A DNA stretch of 64,000 nucleotides from Moniliophthora roreri (GCA_001466705.2 LATX02000144.1:868001-932000); one strand, 5' to 3'. Counted from the stretch's first letter, positions 1 through 11,776 are shown. Notes: generated from the letters alone by a model not told the origin. Numbers and translations: made by a program.

Positions 1-661
1 CGATCACGGAGAACTAGTGGAAGGCGTTGATGGAGATAACAGCGGCAGCTACGCTCAGATCGCTGTGCAGAGTATACCGGAAGTGGTGGCTGATAAGGTA
101 CTGTCTTTTGATTCTTCTTTTTCCATTTGTTCTCGCTGAATTCTTGGAACACTTAGCTCCTTTTGGCTGAAGAACTGCGTGATTTGGTCAAGGGTTTCAT
201 AGCGCAAGTCGATTCAAGTGCTGTTGATCTTTCACGGGCCCGGGATATGGGTTCCGAGTCAAGAATAAAGGATAACGATTGGCTCAAGGCTTTGAGGTGG
301 TGTCCCCGACAACTGCTGGATTTAGTAAACTCCAAGGCTTGCAGAGGTGATAGATTAGTTTGTATTCTTGTCAAAGGCTGACGTTTTGAACAACGTAGGC
401 GCGATTATGTTCAACGACTCATTGACTCACGAGCAATGTACGCGCCTGGTCACGCAGCTGGCCGATACGGCACTTCCTTTCCAGTGTGCACACGGAAGGT
501 CCGTTTTGGTGCACTGTTCTAGTATTCGTTTTCTGAAGAGAAACATCAGACCGTCTTTAGTACCACTGACCAGGTTTGGGAAGCTCACGGCGGACAGGGG
601 ACGGTCACGACATTCCCAGATGCGCTGGTCTGCGCTAGAACAGCAAACATCGCCCGATTAG
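1..661 (+). CDS. mlh3: MutL homologue MLH3, C-terminal end (5' truncated by window)
   Basis: This is the 3' part of an MLH3-type MutL protein, which acts with MLH1 as a nuclear endonuclease in mismatch repair and meiotic crossing over. Exons read as <1-97, 157-346, 399-498 and 550-661, all with GT-AG borders and compatible phases. The translated end contains ACRGAIMFND, an EQC segment and PFQCAHGRPSLVPL. The CAHGRP motif is the MLH3 version of the MutL C-terminal metal-site motif (PMS1/PMS2 usually have CPHGRP), which is why I prefer MLH3. The reading frame enters from outside the window, so the ATPase domain and the start are not visible. The stop is TAG at 659-661 after a short basic tail. 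Its neighbours RTC3-like and Tof1 are also nuclear housekeeping genes, but no operon-like link is implied. Confidence 0.85.
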
Positions 662-1500
662 GATAATCCATTGTCCTGTGAAATGAGAAAGCTCTCCTTC
701 ATTGTTTGGCGGTTCACGCTGTCCTTCTGTCAGTGGATTTACTTTCTGTCTGTTTCCAGAGTTTTGATGCTGTTGATTCTTTTGAACGGAATCCTGGGAT
801 TCACATTGTCACGGCGCAGAATATCTTTCATTCTGTTGAAGACCGATATGGGACTTGAAGTTATGCTGTTTTGGGATGATGAAGATACTCGGACTGTACC
901 AGTTTTAATGCACGTTGCTCAGACCATACGGTGACGAAGTGTCGTTCGACACGGTTTCGAGCTGCAGATTGATCCTAGAGTCACTGAGTCTACAAACCTC
1001 GAGTTACTCAGGCGAGTCTGTCATCTGCTGTGCCCCCTCTGCGTTGCGGTGCCCGGTCGAAAGCGCAGTAGTGCTGAGTAACAATTCTAATGCTGATGCG
1101 GTGACGACGTGAAGCATGCTGTGGTGGAAAGTGGAGCTATAGGCCTCGAGAACGTCGACTGTGTAATTGACTCATAAGCTTCAATTTCGCCGTCGCGGAT
1201 CCTTTGCGGATCGTACCGCACTATATGGGCGCCACGTCGACGCTGCGAATCACGACTTACAATGCTCATACCCAGCCTTTATCCCCAGGCACAGGGCTTG
1301 GTGAGGCCCGTGAGGGTGGGCATGGTGTTGTGGTACATCTCGAGTACACTAACCGATTCCAAGAGACATTTCTGAAGTTAGTTTGTTCTATACGCTGCTA
1401 AGCCACGTTTTTAACGTCTTCTTCCTTCGAAAGTGGGAGATGGATACCGAACGCTGAAGCGCTGAACATGATGGAGCTTTCGGAAATATGCGAGCTCGCG
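662..1500. other. Intergenic, no gene resolved
   Basis: Several open frames of 60-90 codons exist here on both strands, including a plus-strand stretch near 760-860. None shows a recognisable domain or a consistent chain of splice sites. I treat it as the spacer between MLH3 and the promoter of the RTC3-like gene, with the possibility of one undetected small exon set. Confidence 0.4.
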
Positions 1501-1508
1501 TGACGTCA
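1501..1508 (+). promoter_or_regulatory. Perfect CRE/ATF palindrome
   Basis: TGACGTCA at 1501-1508 is the full palindromic binding site of CREB/ATF-type bZIP factors. It lies about 50 bp upstream of a TATA box and 155 bp upstream of the RTC3-like start codon. A second GACGTCA half-plus site follows near 1536. Function is inferred from position only. Confidence 0.5.
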
Positions 1509-1558
1509 GGTGGTTGAAATGGACTCCAGACTCCGACGTCATAGGGCCAGCGAGATTG

Positions 1559-1565
1559 TATAAAG
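1559..1565 (+). promoter_or_regulatory. TATA box of RTC3-like gene
   Basis: TATAAAG sits about 98 bp upstream of the ATG at 1663, followed by a pyrimidine/CA-rich leader. Position and sequence fit a core promoter. Confidence 0.5.
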
Positions 1566-1662
1566 ACCTCGACACCTTCCTTTCAACCCTCACTACTACC
1601 ACTTTGCACCCAACCACCACATTCACACCGTTCACACCGTCTTATATCGTTACAGAATCAGC

Positions 1663-2249
1663 ATGCGAACCCTCACGAAAGTCATCTATAAGCCTGATTC
1701 CCAATCGACCGATGAGTACATTATCATCGTTAACCCAGAAGAGGTGCGGCACACGGTATTCCGCGACGCGATCTGTACTGATCTACTTTCAACTTTCTAG
1801 TACAACAAGTGGAAAGACGGAGGTGAGTTCTCTCAGTCTTGGATCACATCGATAATGGCTAATTGGTTCTTGTCAGACACGTAATTATCATCTCATGGAT
1901 CGCACCTGAAGATGTCCACTGACCTGGTTTGACAGGACGATACCTCTTGCTGATGTTGTAGATTGTGAGGATCAGGTCTCTTTCACAAAACCCTACATAG
2001 CTGAATATGCAGCCAGCTTTCCAGATCTTCCATTCCAATCAGGGCAACCAAGGGATCCTTCGGCACGCCTCCAAGCAACAGCTTGAAAACGAGTTTGGTA
2101 GTAGCAAAGATATCGATGTTGTTCAGAAGATGCTGGAGCGTGGAAAGTCGCAACCGGGGAAGATTTCGACATTTACCTTCCAGACGAATGCCGTGAGGGG
2201 AAGCATGGTTATCGACAACAAGGGTGGAAGAAGTACGACTGGCGTCTAA
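1663..2249 (+). CDS. RTC3: Single-domain SBDS-like protein (RTC3 family)
   Basis: The product is about 122 aa, the usual size for fungal RTC3-type proteins, which consist only of the SBDS N-terminal (FYSH) fold. They are linked to RNA metabolism and stress in yeast. Exons are 1663-1743, 1801-1822, 1877-1880, 1936-1964 and 2017-2249. The protein starts MRTLTKVIYKPDSQSTDEY and contains KWKDGDTTIPLADVVDSF and FHSNQGNQG, all family hallmarks. Keeping these in frame requires a 4-nt exon (ACAC, 1877-1880) flanked by CAG and GTAA. The last exon's acceptor is CAGCCAG before CTTTCC. A TATA box and a CRE palindrome lie upstream. The full-length SBDS/SDO1 ribosome-release factor is excluded because domains II and III are missing. 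Confidence 0.85.
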
Positions 2250-2500
2250 ACAGAGCTGGTCCAGTGGGAGGGAAGTAGCATCAACGTGCTGCATTATTAT
2301 TGTATGTGTATAAATCCACTATTGAGATTAATCTCAAACCTGACGTGCAGGGATAACTGTGTATCCTTTTTGTCGCAAATACGAACTGCTTAGTCATTGC
2401 AATTGTGAGATGTACAACAGATGTTTTCGATGTCTATCCATACGGCCCAGAATGAATTGACAGATACAAATCAGATAATATGAAATCGAAAAAAAAACTG

Positions 2501-5500
2501 CTACTCGTCATCGTCGTCCGACAAGACCAAACGACCTTTCTTCCTCATAGCGATCGTAGTGATCTCTTTGTCTGAATGGTCCGCTTCATCGCTACTACCA
2601 TCGTCAGGGCTGGGTGTTTTGGCAGATTCGACGCGTTTCGGGATCGGTCTTGGCTTTGGGCGGGGCCTTTCTTTTACAGATTCTGGTGTTACTGAACGTG
2701 CAGGCTCAGGTTCGTCGTCATCCTTTTCAGACTCTGAAGATTTGTACTCGTGCATGTCTTCGTTCGCCATGTCTGGGGCAGTGTCGTCTCGCTTCTGCCT
2801 TTTTTTCTTCTCTGCATTTTCACCCGCCTTCCTGCGACGTTTCTTCGTCCCTTGCGACTTCATCGTACCGCTACGACCTTCCCCAAGACTCGCTGCAACT
2901 GCAGCAGTCTTCTCTCGTCTGGCCCTCTCCAATGCCATAAAGTCATCCAGATTGTGACTGAACTCTTCGTCACTATCTTCGATGAACTGTGCTGACTTGT
3001 ATTTCTCCTTCTCTTCTTGCCTTTTCTCTCTTTTCCTTTCGCGTCTTGCTTTCTCTCCATCCGAGTCGGACCCCTCGTCTTCGTCGGACAACACAGGCCG
3101 GACACGCCGTCTACGACGCCGTTTCTTGGTGAGAAGCTGAGATACTTTCTTCCCTTCTAGATCATATGGCGTCTCAAGGAATTGAGCGATGACGTTGTAT
3201 GTAGCTTGCAGATCTTTTGGTAGGATGGCTGCTGGCACATACCATTCTAGTTCATCAGCATCTAGAGGCTTGAGTTAGTTTCTAGCATCACTTTCGACGG
3301 AAACAACCCTGACCTTCGTCCAGAATGTAAAACTTTGATAATCGGAAAAGGAGTTTCAAATAAGAGTTCTTGTTGGCTGCATCGGCGCTTTCGTCGCTCA
3401 AATAAGGTATGACTGCAGTGAACGAATGAAAACGTGAGATATGCTTTAAGGAACCACAAATAACAACTGACGATAGTCGGTAAATTTAGCAATCGTATCA
3501 ACTGACGGGCCATCCAATTTCAACACAGGACGCTCGTCATTTTCTTCACCAGAGCCTCTGCCATTCTTGTCATCGGTCTCTTCAATTATTCGTTGACGTT
3601 GTCCGATGACTGTGCTGAGAATCTGACGGACCATCAGTCCCAGTCAGGTGTCGAAGAAAAGCGGGTATCTCACCTCTTGAACCCATGTAACCAGTTCCTT
3701 CTGGTCAGTTTCAACCAATGCGGCGATAGCAATGCCGACCTGATCACTCCAAGAGTATCCCTTCTTAACTTGCACCTCCTGTGGCCGCGTGTCTTCGATA
3801 GTTGCTTTCTCCGGCTTAGATTTCTTCTCGGGTTCCCAGCTCGAATATTGTTTCCAATGACCCCGGTTCTTGGGGAAGAAAGCCTGTAGTAAACAATGGT
3901 TAGGCATCTAAGTTCTGATGGAAGCCTCGAGAGGCAGACCCACCTCCACAGCAAGGAATGGTTCCTTTTCCAATGCCTTGAAGAATTGTCGTAGGATGTA
4001 GTTGATGAAATTCACAAGGTCCTTGTATGGCTGTTCCCGGGGAAATGTCTTTTGATCGGTCAGGATGTTCTTAAAGAGATTCAACGTTGAAACCTTTCAA
4101 AGGCGGGCGTCAGTGGAAAGTCATACGATGAAGCAGGCACCGCACTTGGAAATAAAGTCCTTCGGCCTTGGCTTTTACCGCTTGTCGGTGCATTAAGCTC
4201 AGGACTTGCTTCAGGTTTTCAGAACCAGTAAATTCTTTATAGCGCGCTAGATAGGCTAGTAACGTGTGTGTGATGCCTTCTTGAGCGAATTTCTATGTAC
4301 AGGGCCCCGTTAGATTGCAGAAACGACAAGAAATCTGGGACGGACCATTTCAAACCCCTCAAGAGTAACCATCGTCTCATGCACTATTTCCTCCTCTTCC
4401 GGTTGCTCGATCTCTTCCTCTTCCGGCACCTCGTTACCCGCTGTTGCCACAGCCCTTGAGAGATGAGATTCATATGATAAAGCGTCGACACTCACTTTTC
4501 TTCTTCCTTCTCTTTGGTTTCTTCTTACGAATGTAGAGGTCTCCAGTTCCTGAGTTTTTCTTCACCCATCTCTCAAGTACCTTGAACAAAGCATATCCCA
4601 TGTTGACACTTGAGTTCAAATACGCAAGAGATTGCGTTCCCTCCTTGTACGTTCGAAGACTTTCGAAGGCAATATCCGTTATCTCTCCACTGTAGACAAG
4701 CTGATGCTGCAGGGTGTCCGCAGCTTCTGTAAAATTTTCGTCCCCAATCTCATCCGAAGCCATCGTGTCGACTAGTAGCAATAACTGAGTCAAACACTCA
4801 GTACCTGTTTGCAGTTCTGTCCAAGCCTTCGGCTGAAACAAAGTTCAGTAAAATGGTAGGGTCATGAAAATCCAAGCGAAGTACCTTTTCTTCAACGGCC
4901 TCGCGCATGCGGCGAAGAACCCAGATAATCCAGGATTGCTCGACTACCTCGGCAACTTGACCGAGGCTCCATTTCCCGGAGGCCTCTGCGGACGATTGAC
5001 CGTCGTTCTTGATACTCTCAATATGCCGGGAGCGCATGACGAGAAAGTATTCAAGGAACCATTTTGTCACGTATAGCAGTCGTAGGTTATCCTTGTCAGT
5101 GATCTTGGGCTTCTCAGATCTGATATCCTTAAGGAGTGTCGACAGGAAAGCTATAGTGATGGACGTCAGTATACGAGTTACGAAATGGATCGACGGTACT
5201 GACGATTGAAACATGACTCCAAGAAGTCCGTGGCAAAGGTTTGAAGAGCTATTCTGGCCTCCAAAGAAAGATTGGCTTCTTTGGCGAGCTCGTCGAGGGT
5301 CTGACTCTTCTTGCTCTTTTGGCGTTTTGACATATCCCAGATAGTACCGACATCACGGTTGATTCCTGTCTGGCGATGGAGGACGAACGATTTCGCCTCG
5401 CCTTTGGAACTAGAAGGCTCTGAGTCGGCTTCGTTTCCATCCTTGGACGAACGGGGTTTCTTATTGGGGTTGAGCTGAACTGTGATCGTCGTTCCAAATC

Positions 5501-6472
5501 GAGAATGCCGAGTGGGTGCATGGCGAGCCTGTTGACGCCTTAGGGAATTTTCCTTGGCCAGCAATTGATGCAAGGTGTCTGTTGCTTTCTACGAAGGTCA
5601 GAAAAGGGTGGGCGATTGGTTTGAACGCAGATGATCAGGCCACGTACCTTCTTCTGATCGACAGCTAAGGAAATGGGCTTGACGCTTCGGAAGAGTAGAT
5701 AAAGTATGTCAAGAACGAGTGTGTTCCAATTATCAAAAAGAGGATCCTTGTCGACATTGGCTGCAATGGTCAAAAGCAATTCCAAGCTTTTTGTTTCAGA
5801 TAGCGCGCAAATGAGTTTCGACTGCAATTTGGAAAACTCTGCCTGGTCAGAGCTGAGGAGCATGTTCGCCGGGGGATCCTTGATGAATGCCAGGTTCCGA
5901 AAAAGATGCAACACCACGTTCGCAACCTGTCCATCTCGCTCCGTACGTTCCTTCGGCGGCTTCGCAAGCGGTGGTAACATGATCCCAAACAGAGCCTCCA
6001 TAACTCCAGGCTTTAGCAAAGTAGCTTTATAGTGTAGATGACTTTGCAAAAGCTGCGTGTAGTCCGCACCCTTGTCTAGCTCATCGTCCAACTCCTTCAG
6101 CTCCTCCGCTACGTCGATTGGCCATGTCATTGCCGTCAATAAATCCGCAACCGCAATCGCCCGCTTGTCTTCCACCATGCCCTTTCCGGCAGTAACCATC
6201 AGGATTGGTATGAGGTCGTTGATCAGAACGCGGGATTCCCAGAACAGACGAGCAATCGTACGGTCGTCGTCTGTTTCATCCTTCCTCCAGAGCTTCTTCA
6301 AGTCCTTCAAACAGCCGTTGACCTCGTCTCCCAAACAATATACCCCATCCTCATATCCACCCAACGCGTCGACCACCCTCTGGACTATGGGCTCAAAGAA
6401 TTCGCGTCTTTCATTATTTCCTTCTGCTTCAGAGCCTTCTGAGGTGATGTCAATGACTTCTGACTCGTCCAT
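2501..6472 (-). CDS. tof1: Replication fork protection protein Tof1/Swi1/Timeless
   Basis: This encodes the Timeless-family subunit of the fork protection complex (partner Csm3/Swi3/Tipin), a nuclear protein that couples helicase and polymerase and mediates the S-phase checkpoint. The start MDESEVIDI at 6472 is chosen over an upstream in-frame ATG (6541) because the family begins shortly before the first helical repeats. Exon 1 (5648-6472) carries the TIMELESS N-terminal domain, with FRNLAFIKDPPANM-like repeats. Exon 2 has RHSRFGTT and DVGTIWDMS. Later exons contain an acidic EEEE linker, a KKKPKRRKKK basic patch, and the C-terminal helical part (YNVIAQFLETPYDLEGKK). The protein ends with a run of basic residues and a long acidic/basic tail to the stop at 2501-2503. 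All exons are on the minus strand with short introns; total length is about 1,150 aa, normal for the family. Confidence 0.9.
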
Positions 6473-6921
6473 GGAGTATAGAGGCGATTCGAGGTGAAAG
6501 TACGCGTTTGAGCTGTCACGGAGGAAATCACGACATGTCACGTCCAGTCACCGGTAACGTGGATCGCACTTAGACTGGAACACCGAGGATTCCTCAGAAA
6601 CGTCTTCAGCAGGTCTCAAGTATTGTCTTCAAGGGAATTATGTCAAATGTTCAAGTGTTTTGGGGGGCTAGCGCTCAATAATATGACATTTAAGCAAATA
6701 CGAGGGCTATCTGTACAGTATGTGTCATCAAGAATGTCTCCTGACTCTCCTATAACGATTTGAAGACGTTGAATACACTCGAGAGCCACCGACGAAACCT
6801 CGAAGTTGACGTCGGGGCTCGGTTCGCAGGTGTCGATGCACGGGAAAGATCACGTGCTGCCTGACGGTACGTGTGCCCGACATCCTTTTTCAGATTCGTA
6901 TTCCAATAGTTCCGCACCTCG
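6473..6921. promoter_or_regulatory. Divergent intergenic promoter region
   Basis: This 450-bp gap separates the start codons of tof1 (minus) and the DUF7918 gene (plus), so it must hold both promoters. No clear TATA box was seen on either side. No ORF of note is present. Confidence 0.45.
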
Positions 6922-8020
6922 ATGCTTCACTTCAAGGAATTTTCGGCTTGGGTAACGATCGATGGAGCTCCTGCGGAAGAGCTAGGCGTCGAGGTGTCTA
7001 AGGACAGCAACATGGTGACATGCTGGATACAATCAGAGGAAGGAAAGGTGTGTGACTATGCCCCTTTGATGAAAGTCGGGCTAAGAGACGGTTCAGGCCT
7101 TTGAGATCAACGCCAACGATAACAAAAGGACTACTGCAACCACCATTGACTTTTATGTCGACGGGAAGAAGATCCCATATGGCAAGATTTTACATCCACA
7201 ATCTAGAAATAAAACACCTTGTAAGAAGAAAGGATTCAGAATATCACCTGAGCTTGTGAAGCGCTTTGAATTTGGTCGTTTGAATATCACAGGTGTGCAC
7301 AAAGAATTTAGTCATCCTCCAATGCTTAACGGGGTCAAATCATTAGACGACGACGATGCTGTCACCGGGTCTGCTTCCCAAGAAGTGGGTGAAATCAAGG
7401 TCACCGTAGTTAGAACACGCGTTGTGTGTCGCAAACCTGCGGGTGGACGAGAACGCATACCGGAATTACCCCCAGAGGCTGTATTCCATGAGAAGTCAAA
7501 GAAGGGAGTACTAGGCGCTCATCAAACCAGGTATGCACATTACCCCTTGTTGGTTCATCGGCTACAAATCAGACAGAGACATTCGTTCCTAAAGGCCGAT
7601 GCGTGTTCAGCAAAGATTATGGGGCCATTGTCGCCATTTTTCGCTTTCGGTATCGGCCATTATGTGTGTCATGCGAGTTTGTACAGCCATAGTCCTTCAT
7701 TTGACATCTCCTCCAGCTGTACTTCAAGCACATGGAATAATACAGCCTCCACCATCTCTCAAGAGGCCTGGACCCTCTACTTCCCAAGCCGAACCAGGAG
7801 ATGCTATTGAAATTAGTGACGACGACGATTCCGATGAACTCGAACGACTTCGGGTGAGTGTCAGTATAACGTTTTCGTAGTGCAAGTGCTGAATGCTACC
7901 GTACAGGCCAGGGTCAAGGAACTTGAGGCCCAGAGACCGCAGAAGAAAGTTAAACGGGAACCCAAGGTCAAGGCAGAAATCAGGCATGAGGCAATCAAAG
8001 CGTTCATTGACTTAACCTAA
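6922..8020 (+). CDS. DUF7918 domain protein
   Basis: This belongs to a basidiomycete-expanded family of unknown function. Exons 6922-7047, 7097-7530, 7611-7663, 7717-7853 and 7907-8020 close with canonical GT-AG introns and give about 287 aa. Visible hallmarks are the start MLHFKEFSAWVTIDG, SEEGKAFEIN, a VDG turn, EKSKK followed by GAH, RFRYRPLSVLQAHGII, then a proline-rich linker, an acidic EISDDDDSDELE stretch, and a basic KKVKREPKVK tail that could act in nuclear localisation. The third exon is the least certain. The next-best acceptor (7572) gives a wrong frame, while 7610 restores it with an unusually long 80-nt intron. No catalytic residues are known for the family, so no function is proposed. 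Confidence 0.8.
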
Positions 8021-8950
8021 TCGATTTTCGTGGATGCTATTACCGACTTTTATTTTAATAGTGCCCTATGTATACTCTTACAAGTCGCTTTCTATAGCTC
8101 TATGTGTTGTCTTAGGACTACCCATTATCAATAGTGTAAGTACTGTATGCCGTTGTCAATACGAGGGTAGCATGATCAGTAAAGTCGCCGAAGTGACCGG
8201 TACACCTACCCACTCCATCAGCTTGCGAAAGTGGCCTCATTCCAGCTATTTCCATAATTCTAGTAGGCCGCATCGAAAAAAAAGTTTGGATTACTAATAG
8301 CTCCACGCCTTCACGCCATGTCACTTGAGTTATGCTGTATGTTGTGCTTTCTTCACGCCCGTTTCTCTTGCTAACATCGATACGTCCATCCCGAAAGAAA
8401 GAAAACATACATTACTCACTATACGAGGCCAATGACCATCATCCCGGCTACAACAGTCCAGCATTTGCATACTCAACTGTGAGCATTACAGTGAGGTATT
8501 GACCAGCCATTCGGTTCCTGCTGAATAGGATGATGGTTTGGATGCGGGGCTTTTGCTATCTATGACATAATGATATCATAGTGGGTGGAGCTAGAATTAT
8601 GGCATAGACCTTCGATCAGGATTGATATCGCCTGACGTAATGTTGTTAAAGATAGTATTCCCAAGACTGATCGTCTTCATTAGTCTCAAAGAAACTCGCG
8701 CTCGATAACATAGAATTCATCAGTCTGTGGACAAGTATGCTTTTTGTTACCTCCCCGGCCCTCGTTTCGCCTCCAGAACCGATTCATTTGTATTTGGGAA
8801 GAATGCGGCATTGCGCAACAGTAGATGGTATCCTTCTTGTTGGACGGCCTTGATTTTGTGGCCGGCTGTCGTGCGGGGTGTCCTTCACCCAATCCTTCCA
8901 ACAAGACAGTCTTTAGTACAAGATTACCTGCGTGACTTGGCGTGAGCTGG
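8021..8950. other. Intergenic, no gene recognised
   Basis: Only short overlapping frames on both strands; no domain, tRNA or clear promoter was seen. Near 8842-8912 there are fragments resembling the TTGTTGGACGG / CAACAAGAC motifs of the repeat block immediately downstream. Confidence 0.5.
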
Positions 8951-9402
8951 CCCGATACTCACTACAAAGGGCTAATGTCCGCAATCACTTCACTTCTAAC
9001 TGCACCTGCGCTGAGTTGAGGGTCAAAGTTTAGAATGAAAGAGACATGAAGACATACCACATACAATGTGTTGGACTGGCCTCACGGCTTCCCTCCGCAA
9101 TCTCTCCAACAGGACCGGCATCACGGCATATTCAGATGAGAGCCCGTCTTGTTAGACGGTCTTCTGCAATCCTTCCAACAAGACGGGCATCACGGCATAC
9201 TCAGACGAGAGCAGCCCGATACTCACTACAAGGGGCTAATGTCCGCAGTCATTTCACTCCTTCCAAATCAGCACCTACGCTGAGAGTCAAAGTTTAGAAT
9301 GAAAAAGGCATGAAGACATACCAGATATAATGTGTTGAGACCAGCATCCGACTGGCCTCACGGCATGCTCAGACGAGAGCCCGTCTTGTTAGACGGTCTT
9401 CC
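8951..9402 (+). repeat. Direct duplication with internal 48-bp subrepeats and a hairpin
   Basis: Two copies of one unit lie at 8951-9164 and 9215-9402. Both begin CCCGATACTCACTACAA, pass through GGGCTAATGTCCGCA, AAAGTTTAGAATGAAA and GAAGACATACCA, and end AGCCCGTCTTGTTAGACGGT. Between them a shorter motif (GGCATCACGGCATA plus TCAGA-GAGAGC) repeats at about 9098-9145 and 9165-9212. GCCCGTCTTGTT (9142-9153) and AACAAGACGGGC (9177-9188) form a perfect 12-bp inverted repeat. No coding potential or target-site duplication was recognised, so the origin (decayed transposon or local tandem array) is open. Confidence 0.8.
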
Positions 9403-9558
9403 AAAGTCAAATGGACCCCCGATAACTCCATCCGCCCCTTTCACCAGCCTCAACGAACAATAGGCTTCTCGGATAAAATTCCTGGTCCGGTATCGTAAGA
9501 CTGCCACCAGGACTCAACATATAAAAGGTAGGCGAAGTGTGCGATACAACCATCCAAA

Positions 9559-11059
9559 ATGCCACATCTTCCAGCCGAGATTATTGACATCATTGTCGGT
9601 TTTGCAACAGATGTCACTGTTGTACAAGAATATCCACGTCCTCACTATATGGAACCAGTATGTTAATATTACTCGATGCTCACCGAATAGAATCTCTCAT
9701 CACGTTGACAGTACCTTCATTCCTTCGAAAGGCGCGAAAGATCATCACTGCGTAGCCTCAGCCTTGTTTCCCGAAATTGGCTACCCGCATGCCGAAGAGA
9801 ACATTTCAAGCGCCATAATTTCGTCTTTGACACCCAGGAGCCTGAGCAGATCTCTGATTTCCTCAACATCTTGCGGGGCAGGGATCAATTACCAGACCTA
9901 CCACATATCCTATCGTTCATCGTAACCATCACACTCAATACTCCTATCGCATGGGACAGATCGATCGCCCGATACCCAGAACAAATTCTTGCACTTTTCG
10001 ACGAACTCGCGAAGAGAAAGGATATCTTTCGACCAAGGACACTCCGCATCCATGACGACATTTGGAAATTGCCAAATCAGAGTGGTATCTGTCATCAATC
10101 TGACCTTATTTCCGCCATCTCCGAAACATTCCCCACCATCACGCAGTTCCACTTGGATACCAATATTTCTGACGGATGTTCCACCAATCTCGACCACCTC
10201 GTTTTCTTCTTCAAGGAGCTTCAAGAACTCGATTTAACGTGGTGGTCGATTTTCTCGTCGCCCGATGGCGATGGGAGCCTTCACACTTACCGTTTTCCGG
10301 AAGGATTGCGCGCATTACAATACAGCGACCTATTCTCACTCCCTAACGATGCTCTCGAACCTACCCTGAATTGGCTACAATCACATCCTCCTTTGCGCCA
10401 AATGCGACGCCTGTCCTTCGTAAACGCAGTACCGTCCAGTCGCGCAGTTATTCAGGCATTCATCAACATTTGCCCCAACCTAGATACGCTCTATCTATTT
10501 TACTGGGGTGGAGATATGATTAATGAAACTACCGGTGAGTATATGTTTCTGGTGAGGTTTGAATGATACACAACTAACTACCAAATTGTTTCTAGGTCCC
10601 ATTGATCTTAGCCATAATAAACACCTTGACCGGCTCTGTTTCTACATCCCCGAGTTTAGAAACATTTATTCCGATTGTGTAGATGAGGTATGGAAGACAA
10701 TCCTCTTCACTGTGGGGACAGCCACGTTGTTACGTGGCAGCCTCGAAATTCTGGTTGATGCTCGTCATTTCCGTGAACGAGCGATTCCCTGGTGGTATTC
10801 GCTTGGTGAAGCAATGTCAGCTTTGCCGCAAGATGTCGTTTTAAAGGTGCGAGTGATCCATGGATACGGATATAGGTTTGAGCAAGAGAGAAGAAGGAAG
10901 ATCATTCGGAGGGTTATTCGGCATTTATCAAAACATCGCAGAATCTTGTTTTGCTCTGTAGAGAGGACGGCATGGTGCCACAAGCCACGAGGCTGGGATG
11001 AATTTGAGGTGGCTGACCAGTGCACGCAGTGGAAGACTATCGCGGATGAAGATGAGTAG
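9559..11059 (+). CDS. F-box-like protein with C-terminal leucine-rich region
   Basis: Exons 9559-9657, 9712-10534 and 10596-11059 give 461 aa. The N-terminus MPHLPAEIIDIIVG is an F-box-like opening, followed after intron 1 by SLRSLSLVSRNWLPACRR, the typical Agaricomycete continuation of this fold. The middle contains irregular leucine-rich segments (for example FKELQELDLTWWSIF and CPNLDTLYLFYW), and the C-terminus is basic. Members of this very large family are usually taken as SCF ubiquitin-ligase substrate receptors, though most are untested. The acceptor at 9711 was chosen because the alternative at 9690 leads to a stop. A duplicated repeat block lies upstream. Confidence 0.8.
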
Positions 11060-11331
11060 ATTATATGATGAGATTCAACTTGTACAATAAAAACGTGATC
11101 GAGATTCTAGAGGTTTGAGTGTTAAATGTCGAGTACATCAAGTTGATTATCCTATCGTCAGCCTTGTGCGTTGAAATCAACATGCGTAAAAAGATGAACG
11201 GACTGCAGGAACGCATTTGGTCTACGGCATATAACCATGATGGTAATGCTTTTGCTTCCGAGACCTGGGTTGTAGGTTGATAGTAAAGATTGATCAACGG
11301 AGCAAAGGGACAAAAAGAATTCAAACCGATA
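11060..11331. other. Short intergenic gap
   Basis: Nothing recognised between the F-box-like gene and the tRNA-Asp gene. Confidence 0.4.
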
Positions 11332-11421
11332 TCCCTGGTAGTATATCGGTTAGTACACGCGCCTGTCATGAGGGGCGAACGTATGCCGCGCGAAAGCTGG
11401 GTTCGACTCCCAGCCAGGGAG
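11332..11421 (+). tRNA. tRNA-Asp (GTC), intron-containing
   Basis: The acceptor stem TCCCTGG pairs with CCAGGGA, followed by discriminator G at 11421. The T arm is intact (CTGGGTTCGACTCCCAG). The anticodon GTC lies at 11365-11367. An intron of about 18 nt (11369-11386) follows the base 3' of the anticodon; removing it restores the CGCGC/GCGCG anticodon stem. Confidence 0.88.
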
Positions 11422-11697
11422 ATTAACCTTGCGAGCCTCTAGTCAACTATAATGATACGGAAGCGAAATTTGTGATACTCGCGTTCCCTAATATCGACTT
11501 CGGCTGATTCTTTTCTCCTACAGCACAACAGCAATGTATTCAAAGGTTGGAAGAATGTCACTAGCAATAGAATCGGACAAAAGCAAAGGTAGTTTATGCG
11601 AAGAGAAAAGGACGAGAAGTGTGTGAGGATGTTCGAGTTTACACATTCTGTTGGGTAGCTGAAAAAAAAAAAAAACGACTTAACTGACCGTTACATA

Positions 11698-11776
11698 GCC
11701 AACGTGGATACTGGACCCGAGACTTTTGGGTAATAATATTAGCACTACGCTCTCACACCAACTGAGCTCGTCTGCC
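11698..11776 (-). pseudogene. Decayed tRNA-Ile
   Basis: Read on the minus strand this keeps GAGCTCAGTTGGT and GTGCTAATA of a tRNA-Ile(AAT). The acceptor stem has a mismatch, the D loop has an inserted base, the anticodon 3' stem is lost, and the T loop reads GTCCAGTATCC instead of GTTCGATCC. A related, better copy lies at 33785-33884. Confidence 0.65.

Noticed and set aside
2559..2957. Long plus-strand open frames over the Tof1 3' end
   Set aside because: Antisense shadow of the low-complexity acidic/basic tail of Tof1.
7531..7610. Apparent frameshift in the DUF7918 gene between EKSKK-GAHQT and the RFRYRPL segment
   Set aside because: Using the acceptor at 7609-7610 instead of the nearer 7571-7572 restores the frame with a canonical, if long (80-nt), intron.
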